9,234 nt of DNA from CF-161 sp035259145 (GCA_035259145.1 DATFWQ010000125.1:1-9234), one strand, 5' to 3'. Counted from the stretch's first letter, positions 1 to 6,412 are shown. Numbers and translations are program-made. The notes: generated from the sequence alone by a model not told the origin.

Positions 1-56
1 TCTTGATCGGGGCTACGCCCATGCGTGGGTCCTCCTGGCAGGTCGAAAGGGAAGGC

Positions 57-131
57 TGGAGGCGACGCCCAGAATCGAACTGGGGATCGAGCTTTTGCAG
101 AGCTCTGCCTTAACCACTTGGCCACGTCGCC
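57..131 (-). tRNA. tRNA-Cys (anticodon GCA)
   Basis: Read on the minus strand, this folds as a full cloverleaf. The 7-bp acceptor stem is GGCGACG/CGTCGCC (131-125 with 67-61). The anticodon stem is GAGCT/AGCTC (105-101 with 93-89), closing the 7-nt loop CTGCAAA with anticodon GCA at 98-96. The T loop is TTCGATT. The discriminator base is U (position 60), the identity element expected for cysteine tRNA. The CCA tail is encoded (59-57). All stems pair without mismatch, so both identity and ends are well supported. Confidence 0.97.
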
Positions 132-147
132 CCTGTTCTGCTGCACG

Positions 148-153
148 ATTCTA
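148..153 (-). promoter_or_regulatory. Probable -10 element of the tRNA-Cys gene
   Basis: On the minus strand the hexamer TAGAAT (5 of 6 to TATAAT) ends 16 nt before the tRNA 5' end, which would put the transcription start near 141. No convincing -35 hexamer is visible at the usual distance. The surrounding 132-287 is very GC-rich and shows no gene. Confidence 0.45.
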
Positions 154-287
154 CCGCCGGAGTTGCGTCGCCTCGGTCGCCGCCGGCGGCCCATGGGAGG
201 CTCGGCAGCGGGACCTCCGCGCCGCCCCGTCCGTGCCGGGGACGAGGGTCACAACGTCCCGGGTACACCAGGGCTAAGCTCCATCTG

Positions 288-758
288 GTGCTCGATCAGT
301 TCAAGGATGCGATGGCAGGGCTGCCCGCCGGGGTCGTCGTCGTGAGCACGCGAGACAGGGTCGGCTTCAGGGGGCTGACGGCGAGCACCTTCACCTCGGT
401 GTCCCTCGAGCCGCCCCTGATCCTGGTATGCCTCGACCGGTTCGCCCAGACGCGGGATGCCGTCGCTGCCTCTGGCCACTTCAACGTGAGCGTGCTCGAG
501 CGAGGCCAGGAGTTCGTCGCCGAGCGGTTTGCCGGCCGGGCACCGATGGTCGATCCCTCCTGGCGGGAGGTGCCGCACATCCTGGGCGACAACGGGCTGC
601 CCCTCCTGCACGGTTCCGTCGCCTGGTTCGAATGCGAGCTGGTCGGCCTCCACCCAGCCGGGGATCACGACATCATCGTTGGTCAGGTGTTGCAGGCAAT
701 CCGCGAGTCTGGCGAGCCGCTGGTCTCCTGGGACCGGGCCTTCTGGCGACTGTGTTGA
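288..758 (+). CDS. Flavin reductase-like domain protein
   Basis: This 156-residue protein matches the flavin reductase-like family (split-barrel FMN-binding proteins such as HpaC and RutF), which reduce FMN or FAD with NAD(P)H and often feed a partner monooxygenase. The N-terminal DQFKDAMAGLPAGVVVV matches the usual family start. It is followed by the FMN-binding segment GLTASTFTSVSLEPPLILVC (residues 29-48), FNVSVL (65-70) and GDHDIIVG (125-132), all in family order. Length is normal for a single-domain member. GTG at 288 is chosen because it keeps the conserved N-terminus; ATG at 312 would cut it. No Shine-Dalgarno is visible, but TAAGCT lies 7 nt upstream, compatible with a leaderless message. 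No monooxygenase partner is adjacent, so the substrate is unknown. Confidence 0.85.
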   Translation: MLDQFKDAMAGLPAGVVVVSTRDRVGFRGLTASTFTSVSLEPPLILVCLDRFAQTRDAVAASGHFNVSVLERGQEFVAERFAGRAPMVDPSWREVPHILGDNGLPLLHGSVAWFECELVGLHPAGDHDIIVGQVLQAIRESGEPLVSWDRAFWRLC

Positions 759-804
759 TCTGCGAGAGATAAGGCGAGCCCGAGGCACTGGCATCCTTGG
801 TGAG

Positions 805-2982
805 GTGAAGCTCCCAGCAGTCTGGCCACTGGCTCTTCTCGCCTGCGGTGCCCTGCAAGCCACCACGGCGTGCACGGCGCCGCCTCCCGGCCAGGCTCAC
901 CTGCGTCCGACACTGGAGGTCCGCCAGGCCGACGGGGGACAGGTCGTGTTCGAGCAGGGACGGCCGGTTCCAACATTCAGCCCTCAGCCGCGGGATGGGA
1001 TCGACCTCGACGGGTTATGGCACTTCCAGCCCGCCACGCTCGATCCGGGCCTGACGTTCTCCGGCCGGGACAGCGGCGCTCAGCGCGGTCTGATGGCTGC
1101 GGCCGGTGATCGCCTCAGGGATGACTACGACGACTCAGGCTGGAGTGTCGTGCAGGTGCCGGGCACATTTTCACCGCCCCCTACAAGCCGGGTGACCGGC
1201 GGCTGGTTCCGCACGCGCTTTCCGGTTTCCGCGGCGTGGAAAAGCCTGGCCACGCTGAAGTTCCAATCCATCGGCTACGTGGCCGACGTCTGGCTCAATG
1301 GCCACTACCTCGGCTATCACGAGGGCGCCTGGACGCCGTTTGCGCTCGATGCCTCCGATGCCCTTCGAGCTGGTGCCTTCAACACACTGGTGCTGAGAGT
1401 CGACGACCCGCCCTGGGGCACGAGGCTGGACATCGTCCCCTGGGGCCTGGCGGACTGGTGGAACTACGGCGGCGTCACGGGCTCTGTCCGGCTGGAGGCC
1501 ACTCCGGCGCTGTCTGTCGTGCGCGCCGACGTGGCGCCCCACCTGGACGGCGGCGACATCACCGTCGTACTCCAGAACAGGGGCTCCGATCAGCGCGACC
1601 TGGCTCTCGTGACCGAGGTGCTGCCGGCTGATGTGACCGAGGCCAACCTGCTTGATCCGGACGTATGGCACCTCGTCCCCGTCCGCGCCACATCCATCGT
1701 CAGCCAGGTGACCGCTCTGGACCCCATGCCGGGCGGTGACGTGCGCCGCCTGAGCACTTCGTTTGTGATCCGGCGCGGCGACCTCTGGTATCCGGGACTC
1801 CCGGCCCTCTACGTCCTGCGTGTGACCCTGCTCAGCCCGCTGGGGGTGGAGGACCAGATCTACGAGACATTCGGGCTTCGCCAGATAAAAGTCGACAGCT
1901 CGGGACCGCGGCTCCTGCTCAATGGGGGCCCGGTCGCCTTTCACGGCGTCGCGCTGCATGACGAGCGGCAGGCCCCGCCCGACGGGGGACGTCCGGCGGG
2001 CGGTCCGGTCACCAGCATCGCAGATGCATTCGACTTTCTCCGCCAGGCCCAGGACGTCAATGCCGACTTCATCCGGGCAGACCATCACCCGGCCAACCCG
2101 CTGCTGCTGACGTTGGCGGACCGGCTCGGCCTCGCGATCTGGGAGGAGATTCCCCTCTACCACTACACGCCTGAGACGTTCCAGATCGCGCTTGACCGTG
2201 GCATCGCTCAGCAGATGCTGGCCGAGATGGTCCTGCGGGACATGAACCACCCGGCCGTGCTGTTCCACGGGCTGGCCAACGAGTCGAGCGGCGGAGCGGA
2301 TCGGGCATCGGCGCTGGCGACCCTGCGCAACCTGGACCGGCAGCTGGACGGCACCCGTCTCACCGGCCAGGCGGCATATGGATACGACGCCTCGGACTCG
2401 AGCAGCGACAACCTCGACGTGGCGGGCTACACGTTCTATCCAGGCGTCTTCTATGGGGGCCCGCTGGACAGCGCCAGCATCGGCGTGAACCTGGACCGCT
2501 TCCACGCCCGTTACCCCCACAAGCCGATCCTGATCATGGAGTTTGGCCGGTGGGCAGACGGCCCAGGGGACGAAGCGGAGCAGGCTCGGGTCTTCCAGGT
2601 GACCTACGCCGAGCTGTCGGCGAGACGGGACACACTGCCCGGTGGCTTCGTCGGTGCGGCTGTCTGGTGGGATCTCAACGATTACTGGACGCAGCGCCCC
2701 GGCCTTCAGGTCGAGCACTTCGGCCTCTACCGTCCGGACGGTTCGATGCGTCCTGCCGGCACGCTGGCGGCTCAGTCCTTTGCCATCGATTCGGCCGTTG
2801 GGCCGCCAAGGCCGCCGGGGCGACGCATCTTGTCGGGCGGAGAGGGTGCGGTGGTCGGGCGCCCGGGTGCGAGCCGGCTGCTCCTCGGCCTGCTGGCCTA
2901 CGCTGTCGGTCTACCCACCGTGCTGGTAGGTGCGCTGATCCTTCTGCTGAGATGGCGCTGGAAGCCGACTCCCGCCAGGTGA
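805..2982 (+). CDS. Secreted, membrane-anchored glycoside hydrolase family 2 (beta-galactosidase/glucuronidase-like)
   Basis: This 725-residue protein has GH2 architecture. A jelly-roll sugar-binding domain (about 65-190) contains LDGLWHFQ (68-75) and VWLNGHYLGYHEG. An immunoglobulin-like domain (about 195-350) follows, then a TIM barrel starting near FGLRQI (356) with HGVALHDER. The predicted acid/base is Glu493 in GLANESS, and the predicted nucleophile is Glu579 in LIMEFGRW. GH2 enzymes are retaining exo-glycosidases; the sugar specificity cannot be read here. The N-terminus (VWPLALLACGALQATTAC) is signal-like with cysteines at 14 and 23, but neither sits in a canonical lipobox. A C-terminal hydrophobic helix (about 692-717) followed by RWRWK should anchor it with the catalytic part outside. 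GTG at 805 is chosen because upstream sequence in this frame belongs to the flavin reductase gene and the signal sequence starts here. The next gene overlaps its stop codon. Confidence 0.88.
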   Translation: MKLPAVWPLALLACGALQATTACTAPPPGQAHLRPTLEVRQADGGQVVFEQGRPVPTFSPQPRDGIDLDGLWHFQPATLDPGLTFSGRDSGAQRGLMAAAGDRLRDDYDDSGWSVVQVPGTFSPPPTSRVTGGWFRTRFPVSAAWKSLATLKFQSIGYVADVWLNGHYLGYHEGAWTPFALDASDALRAGAFNTLVLRVDDPPWGTRLDIVPWGLADWWNYGGVTGSVRLEATPALSVVRADVAPHLDGGDITVVLQNRGSDQRDLALVTEVLPADVTEANLLDPDVWHLVPVRATSIVSQVTALDPMPGGDVRRLSTSFVIRRGDLWYPGLPALYVLRVTLLSPLGVEDQIYETFGLRQIKVDSSGPRLLLNGGPVAFHGVALHDERQAPPDGGRPAGGPVTSIADAFDFLRQAQDVNADFIRADHHPANPLLLTLADRLGLAIWEEIPLYHYTPETFQIALDRGIAQQMLAEMVLRDMNHPAVLFHGLANESSGGADRASALATLRNLDRQLDGTRLTGQAAYGYDASDSSSDNLDVAGYTFYPGVFYGGPLDSASIGVNLDRFHARYPHKPILIMEFGRWADGPGDEAEQARVFQVTYAELSARRDTLPGGFVGAAVWWDLNDYWTQRPGLQVEHFGLYRPDGSMRPAGTLAAQSFAIDSAVGPPRPPGRRILSGGEGAVVGRPGASRLLLGLLAYAVGLPTVLVGALILLLRWRWKPTPAR

Positions 2983-3350
2983 GCGTCCGCCTCCGGCGGC
3001 TGCCGCTCGGGCCGGTGATGGCCGGAGGGGCGGTGAGCGGCTTCGTGGGGGGCCTGTTCGCCGGCTGCGTACTGGGCGCGCTGGCAGCATGGTTCGCGGG
3101 GGCCGTGCTGGACTGGCACCGCCAGCTCGGCTTCACGCTTGGGGTGACCGAGGAGCTGCTGCCACTGGGCGAGCAGGTCGGCGTGCTCCAGATCATGCGT
3201 GACCTGTGGTTCCTCGTCATCCCGGCCGCAGGCCTGCTCGTGGGGACGTTGAACGGCCTGGTCGGATTCCTGACAGGAGGGCTCATGGGAGGACTTTTCA
3301 ACCACTTCGCCGCCGACATCGCCCTGGACCTGGACGTGGACGAGCGCTAA
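2979..3350 (+). CDS. Small two-helix membrane protein, unknown function
   Basis: This product of about 123 residues has a basic N-terminus (VRLRRL) and two glycine-rich hydrophobic stretches. The first runs from about residue 14 to 40 (AGGAVSGFVGGLFAGCVLGA and onward); the second is near 75-110 and includes FLVIPAAGLLVGTLNGLVGF. A short acidic tail ends in LDLDVDER. I do not recognise a family. The GTG at 2979 overlaps the GH2 stop TGA by four bases, a classic translational-coupling arrangement, so I prefer it. An in-frame ATG at 2952 would add nine residues and lengthen the overlap to 31 nt. The coupling suggests it is made with, and possibly works alongside, the anchored hydrolase. Confidence 0.72.
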   Translation: MSVRLRRLPLGPVMAGGAVSGFVGGLFAGCVLGALAAWFAGAVLDWHRQLGFTLGVTEELLPLGEQVGVLQIMRDLWFLVIPAAGLLVGTLNGLVGFLTGGLMGGLFNHFAADIALDLDVDER

Positions 3351-3358
3351 CGAGAAGG

Positions 3359-3377
3359 GCGTCGCTGGCGGCGACGC
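3359..3377. terminator. Hairpin between convergent genes, possible bidirectional terminator
   Basis: The sequence GCGTCGC, 5-nt loop, GCGACGC forms a perfect 7-bp stem 8 nt after the membrane-protein stop and 35 nt beyond the stop of the convergent metallopeptidase gene. No T-run follows on either strand, so it is not a canonical intrinsic terminator. Position and symmetry are the only support. Confidence 0.4.
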
Positions 3378-3412
3378 GTGCAGTGGCCGGCGTCCTCCCC
3401 TGGGGAGCCCAG

Positions 3413-3754
3413 TCAGTACGGCATCTCCTCTTCGCCCATCAAGAAGTGGTGCCCCACCTCGTGCAGCACCGTGCGGCGCACTTCCTCAACAAGCTCATCC
3501 CAGCTGCCGCAGGCGTCCTCGTGGCTCTCTTTGAAGACCGTCACGCGGGCAGGGAAACCCCCCTCCTCGAGCGCTCCGGCTCCCTCGTAGTAGCCTAGGA
3601 GGCCTTCGGGCGAGCGCCTTGCGACCACGAACTCGATATCCTCCACGTACGGCTGGAACTCGGCCGGGATCGCCTGGATGGCGGCCTTCACCGCCTCCTC
3701 GAATCGGTCCATGCTGAAGCGCACCAGTTCAGGATTGAGGATGGCGCAAATCAT
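3413..3754 (-). CDS. Zincin-like metallopeptidase family protein
   Basis: This 113-residue protein has the layout of the small zincin-like metallopeptidase family (formerly DUF1025). A helical N-terminus (MDRFEEAVKAAIQAIPAEF) leads to a middle strand region with LLGYYEG and FPARVTVFK. The C-terminal zinc-binding motif is HEVGHHFLMGEEEM, with HExxH at residues 98-102, where Glu99 would be the catalytic base and an acidic residue after His103 is a candidate third ligand. Natural substrates of the family are not established. The start is uncertain: ATG 3754 gives the longest form, while GTG 3724 (VRFSMDRF) and ATG 3712 (MDRF) match typical family starts equally well, and none has a clear ribosome site. 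It is convergent with the membrane-protein gene and divergent from the aldo/keto reductase. Confidence 0.85.
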   Translation of the reverse strand: MICAILNPELVRFSMDRFEEAVKAAIQAIPAEFQPYVEDIEFVVARRSPEGLLGYYEGAGALEEGGFPARVTVFKESHEDACGSWDELVEEVRRTVLHEVGHHFLMGEEEMPY

Positions 3755-3860
3755 CGACGTCGTGATATTTGGGACCAGGACAGAGGGCTCCGGGATTTTT
3801 CTTCCAGGCGAGCCCGGCGCCTTCGGACTTCCCCGGCGAGACCACCCAGTCCGTTAGGCG

Positions 3861-4835
3861 ATGGAGACGGTCAACGTCGGTCGGAGCGGACTGCGCGTGA
3901 GCCGGCTGTGCCTCGGCACGATGATCTTCGGAAGCCAGCTGGACGAGCCTGCGGCGTTCGCCGTCATGGACCGGGCCAGCGAGCTGGGCATCGACTTTTT
4001 CGACACTGCAGACGTCTACCCTGTGCCACCCGCTCCAGAGACCCGGGGCAGGACGGAGGAAGTCGTTGGTCGCTGGTGCCGAAGCCGCGGAAGGCCGGTC
4101 ACCGTCGCAACCAAGTGTGTGGGCCGCGTCGGTCCGGGCTCCAACGACCTCGGCGGGAGCCGTAAGCACGTGATTGAGGCGTGCGAGGCCTCACTCCGGC
4201 GCCTGCAGCTGGAGCGGCTCGACGTGTTCTACCTGCATCACTCAGACCTCGGCGCGCCCATGGAGGAGACGCTGGAGGCCCTTGACTGCCTCGTGCACAG
4301 CGGCAAAGTGCACTACATCGGGGTTTCGAACTTCGAGGCCTGGCAGCTGGGCCTGGCGATGGCGCTGGCGGCGGAAGGCCGGCTCGCGAAGATAACGATC
4401 GCGCAGCCACGGTACAACCTTCTCAACCGCGTCTACGAGCGCGAGCTGCTGCCCCTGTGCCGTGCGACCGGCATCGGCGTGGCGCCCTACAACCCGCTCG
4501 GCGCCGGGATGCTCGCTGGCAAGTACCGTCGCGGTGAGGAGCCCCCGGAGGAATCGCGCTTCAGCCGGGGAGACTACGGGCTCATGTACAGACGGCGGTA
4601 CTGGTCGGACCGGATGTTCGACGTTGCGGAAGCGGTCGAGGCGGTGGGCCAGGAGGTCGGAGCCAGCGGCGCCGCGGTCGCGCTCGCATGGCTGCTTGCA
4701 CAGCCGGGCGTGACGTCGCCAATCATCGGAGCGTCGCGCCCGGAGCACCTGGACGACAGCGTCAGAGCGCTCGAGATTCAGCTAGCCAGAGAGCACCTTG
4801 ACCGGCTGGCGGAAGTGTCGCAGCCTTTCGTCTAG
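3861..4835 (+). CDS. Aldo/keto reductase
   Basis: This 324-residue protein is a full-length aldo/keto reductase, an NAD(P)H-dependent oxidoreductase with a TIM barrel. The catalytic tetrad is visible: Asp48 (FFDTAD), Tyr53 (DVY), Lys85 (ATK) and His126 (YLHHSD). Other family hallmarks are LGTMIFG near residue 18, IGVSNFEAWQL for the cofactor/substrate side, AYNPLG-like APYNPLGAGMLAGKY, and the C-terminal cofactor-binding GASRPEHL. The overall pattern is that of the oligomeric 'predicted oxidoreductase' branch rather than human-type monomeric AKRs; the substrate cannot be told. The start is ATG 3861 because an in-frame TAG lies at 3855-3857. A tRNA-Leu gene begins only 19 nt past the stop, so read-through into it is likely. 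Confidence 0.93.
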   Translation: METVNVGRSGLRVSRLCLGTMIFGSQLDEPAAFAVMDRASELGIDFFDTADVYPVPPAPETRGRTEEVVGRWCRSRGRPVTVATKCVGRVGPGSNDLGGSRKHVIEACEASLRRLQLERLDVFYLHHSDLGAPMEETLEALDCLVHSGKVHYIGVSNFEAWQLGLAMALAAEGRLAKITIAQPRYNLLNRVYERELLPLCRATGIGVAPYNPLGAGMLAGKYRRGEEPPEESRFSRGDYGLMYRRRYWSDRMFDVAEAVEAVGQEVGASGAAVALAWLLAQPGVTSPIIGASRPEHLDDSVRALEIQLAREHLDRLAEVSQPFV

Positions 4836-4854
4836 GCATACAGGCACATCAGGC

Positions 4855-4938
4855 GCGGGTGTGGCGAAACAGGCAGACGCAGGACTCTTAAAAAGTCCGG
4901 GTCTCCGGACCATGTGGGTTCGAATCCCACCGCCCGCA
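4855..4938 (+). tRNA. tRNA-Leu (anticodon UAA)
   Basis: The acceptor stem is GCGGGTG/CGCCCGC, with one G-T pair, and the discriminator is A. The D stem is GCG/CGC and the D loop contains GG. The anticodon stem GGACT/AGTCC closes the loop CTTAAAA, giving UAA at 4889-4891. A long variable arm (GGGTCTCCGGACCAT), as required for leucine tRNA, precedes the T arm GTGGG-TTCGAAT-CCCAC. No CCA is encoded (ACTT follows), unlike the tRNA-Cys gene in this window. Confidence 0.97.
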
Positions 4939-4960
4939 CTTTGCCGCCAGCCCGTACGCG

Positions 4961-4977
4961 ACCCGCCCTGCGCGGGT
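4961..4977. terminator. GC-rich hairpin between tRNA-Leu and a convergent gene
   Basis: The sequence ACCCGC, loop CCTGC, GCGGGT makes a perfect 6-bp stem 22 nt after the tRNA-Leu end and about 30 nt past the stop of the convergent UspA-like gene. There is no T-run, so a terminator role is only positional. Confidence 0.35.
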
Positions 4978-5009
4978 TCCCGGGTGCGCGCGGCAGGCAT
5001 GAGACGCGA

Positions 5010-5495
5010 TCAACCTCGAGCCGAGGGTGCTTGCCGGCGGGACCGCTGGGCGATAACGTGCAGCACCTCGAGCTTCGGGTGCCGCCTCGACACCTGGGCC
5101 GGCAGGTCCATGCGGAGCCAGCGGGAGAGCCCCTGTGGAAGTGTGCAGATGACCACCGTGGTGTAGCTCTCGGCCTGAAGCTCTTCCTCGATCGCCAGCA
5201 GCGGGTCATAACCGCCGATCCGCGTCGCGGCCAGATGGACACCTGCTTGAGCGAGGAAGTCGCGCGCGCGTCGAGCTCGAACGCGGGCTTGCGTGAGCGG
5301 GGAGCCGTGGGCATCCTCTTCCAGCTCGAGCAGGTAGCCGAGCAGAGTTGCCGGGACCAGGAGGACGAACTCAGTCTGCGGGTCGTCGCGCATGAGCTCG
5401 AGCACCTTCGCCTTGAGCTCAGGGCTGTCAGCAGTCTGATGCGCGACGAGCAGAACACGGGGCACGATACTCATGATGCACCCAGGCCTGCGCAT
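5010..5495 (-). CDS. UspA-like (universal stress protein fold) protein
   Basis: The 161-residue product starts, after a short leader, with VPRVLLVAHQTADSPEL, a beta strand and loop typical of a Rossmann-like UspA protein. It continues with EFVLLVPATLLGYLL, then GGYDPLLAIEEELQAESYTTVVICTLPQGLSRWLRMDLPAQV, close in pattern to single-domain UspA-like proteins of actinobacteria and relatives (DPLxAIEDAL...IVISTxPxGxSxWL). No clear ATP-binding GxxGxxxxG(S/T) motif is visible, so it may be a non-ATP-binding member; function is unassigned. ATG 5495 is supported by GAGG six bases upstream on the minus strand. ATG 5474 (MSIVPRV) is the alternative and lacks such a site. It is convergent with tRNA-Leu. 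Confidence 0.75.
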   Translation of the reverse strand: MRRPGCIMSIVPRVLLVAHQTADSPELKAKVLELMRDDPQTEFVLLVPATLLGYLLELEEDAHGSPLTQARVRARRARDFLAQAGVHLAATRIGGYDPLLAIEEELQAESYTTVVICTLPQGLSRWLRMDLPAQVSRRHPKLEVLHVIAQRSRRQAPSARG

Positions 5496-5634
5496 TGACG
5501 GCCTCGATTCGCGCTCTGACCACTGAAGTCGGTGACCCAGATCCCCGAGATCTCCGACTCGCCCCGCTCCTGGCTGATGCCACGCGCGGCGTCAGTGCCT
5601 GATGAAGCTGGCTCAGCCCCTGAGCACGACAGCA

Positions 5635-5663
5635 TTCACAACTTCCTCGTAGATTCTTATCAA
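5635..5663 (+). promoter_or_regulatory. Candidate promoter of the zinc-ribbon gene
   Basis: TTCACA (5635-5640, 5 of 6 to TTGACA), a 17-nt spacer, and TATCAA (5658-5663, 4 of 6 to TATAAT) lie just upstream of the ATG at 5680. The start of transcription would be near 5670, giving a leader of about 10 nt. The stretch 5496-5634 upstream shows no convincing gene. Confidence 0.4.
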
Positions 5664-5679
5664 GAACACTGGGCAGACA

Positions 5680-5859
5680 ATGAGCACCGAAGTCTGCTTA
5701 CTGTGTGGAAGCGAGGAGGGGCACGAACAGGGTTGTCCATGGAGTCCACAGTCCAGAGACAAATACAGGGAGAGAGTCAGCTTTGACTGTAAGGTCTGTG
5801 GTAGGCCCCTCAGGAAATGGGGCTTCTGGTACAGCTGTGATCAACATGGAATGCAATGA
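5680..5859 (+). CDS. Small double zinc-ribbon protein, 59 residues
   Basis: The reading frame from ATG 5680 encodes a 59-residue protein with two metal-binding clusters. The first is Cys6-x2-Cys9 with His15 and Cys19; the second is Cys37-x2-Cys40 with Cys53-x2-His56, in the context FDCKVCGRPL and GFWYSCDQHG. The second half resembles zinc ribbons of the CPxCGxxL...GFWYCxxHG kind, which usually bind nucleic acid or proteins. The regular spacing of all cysteines argues for a real gene despite its size. Composition is odd: 5631-5860 is about 50% GC by hand count, and all five arginines use AGA or AGG, while neighbours use CGN almost throughout, which suggests recent transfer. No strong Shine-Dalgarno is visible. 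Its partner and function are unknown. Confidence 0.72.
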   Translation: MSTEVCLLCGSEEGHEQGCPWSPQSRDKYRERVSFDCKVCGRPLRKWGFWYSCDQHGMQ

Positions 5860-5947
5860 ACGGACTCGCAGCGCGTGCTCAGAATGCCGCAAGCCGCGAC
5901 CGCCCAGGGGAGGCGATGAGAGCCGGGAGAAGGCAGCTGACTTCCGT

Positions 5948-6241
5948 CTAAGCGGAGTCGAGCGCTAGCAAGTCCACCGTCTCGAACTGCAGACGATCGC
6001 GGGTCTCGGCGGCGAGGCAGTCAGCGAGGTAGATCGCCACCTTGCACCCCAGGGCCCGCTCCAGTTCGCACCGGAACTCGCGGAGGCTGAGCGGGAGGCC
6101 CTCGACCAGGAAGTCACCTTCGTTTGGGGGCCACCACCGTATGGCCTCGAGGCCGTGGCGCTGAGCCAGCTCGCGAATCGTCCCGGGGGCGGTTGGGATC
6201 GGCGGCTGCGGCGGATGCAGCGACTGCGAGGACGAACGCAC
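5948..6241 (-). CDS. Degenerate minimal nucleotidyltransferase-like protein
   Basis: Starting from GTG 6241, this is a 97-residue protein. After a proline-rich leader (HPPQPPIPTAPG) it reads TIRELAQRHGLEAIRWW, then DFLVE, PLSLREFRCELERALGCKVAIYL and AAETRDRLQFETVDL. This follows, in order, the minimal nucleotidyltransferase (MNT) fold: first helix, the strand before the active site, the DLLV strand, a helix ending ELExxLGxxV, and a C-terminal RDRIxxEAVxL helix. The catalytic GSxARG and first Asp of DxD are absent; WWPPNEG stands in their place, so it should be catalytically dead. MNT proteins are often antitoxins paired with HEPN toxins, but I see no HEPN gene nearby. The frame is open upstream to ATG 6280 and 6322. 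GTG 6241 is preferred because a strong promoter places +1 there. Confidence 0.68.
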   Translation of the reverse strand: MRSSSQSLHPPQPPIPTAPGTIRELAQRHGLEAIRWWPPNEGDFLVEGLPLSLREFRCELERALGCKVAIYLADCLAAETRDRLQFETVDLLALDSA

Positions 6242-6247
6242 GTTCGT
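6232..6247. promoter_or_regulatory. LexA-type SOS box (operator)
   Basis: ACGAACG-CA-CGTTCGT is a perfect 7+7 inverted repeat with a 2-bp centre. Its core CGAAC-GCAC-GTTCG fits the Gram-positive LexA (DinR) consensus CGAAC-RNRY-GTTYG/C and the mycobacterial form GAAC-N4-GTTC. It lies directly after the -10 of the minus-strand promoter and covers the predicted transcription start, where a bound repressor would block initiation. The LexA gene itself is not in the window. Confidence 0.72.
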
Positions 6248-6277
6248 ATTATCGGACGCTCCACTGATGCAGGTCAA
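6248..6277 (-). promoter_or_regulatory. Near-consensus sigma-70 promoter, minus strand, leaderless output
   Basis: On the minus strand, TTGACC (6277-6272, 5 of 6) and GATAAT (6253-6248, 5 of 6) are separated by 18 nt. Six bases after the -10 comes GTG at 6241-6239, which opens the nucleotidyltransferase-like frame, so the message would start at its own start codon. The opposite strand of the same -10 reads TATTAT and could serve the downstream plus-strand genes, but no matching -35 is evident. Confidence 0.65.
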
Positions 6278-6412
6278 CATGGCCCTGCGCGGATGGGCGT
6301 CCAGCCGGCTCCGCAGCCCCAACCTTACTCCAGAGGCGCGGCGATCGCAACGCCGTGGATGGGCCGCCCCCCAAACGTGCGCGCGAATGCATCACGCTTA
6401 ACATTCCTCAAG

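Noticed and set aside
179..190. 12-bp perfect palindrome GCCGCCGGCGGC
   Set aside because: It is simple GC-rich symmetry with no spacer and no T-run, expected by chance in this composition.
529..804. N-terminal extension of the GH2 frame
   Set aside because: It lies over the flavin reductase gene in another frame and would bury the signal sequence.
1171..2718. 515-codon open frame on the minus strand inside the GH2 gene
   Set aside because: It is antisense to a clear GH2 enzyme with catalytic motifs in place. Long antisense frames are expected in high-GC codon usage, and the translation shows no recognisable domain.
5532..5786. 84-codon plus-strand frame from GTG 5532
   Set aside because: It overlaps the zinc-ribbon gene in another frame and shows no motif; the cysteine spacing of the 5680-5859 frame is much stronger evidence.
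6155..6412. N-terminal extension of the DUF4177-like frame
   Set aside because: It runs through the SOS box and promoter region and over the opposite-strand gene; its translation is Arg-rich and low in complexity.
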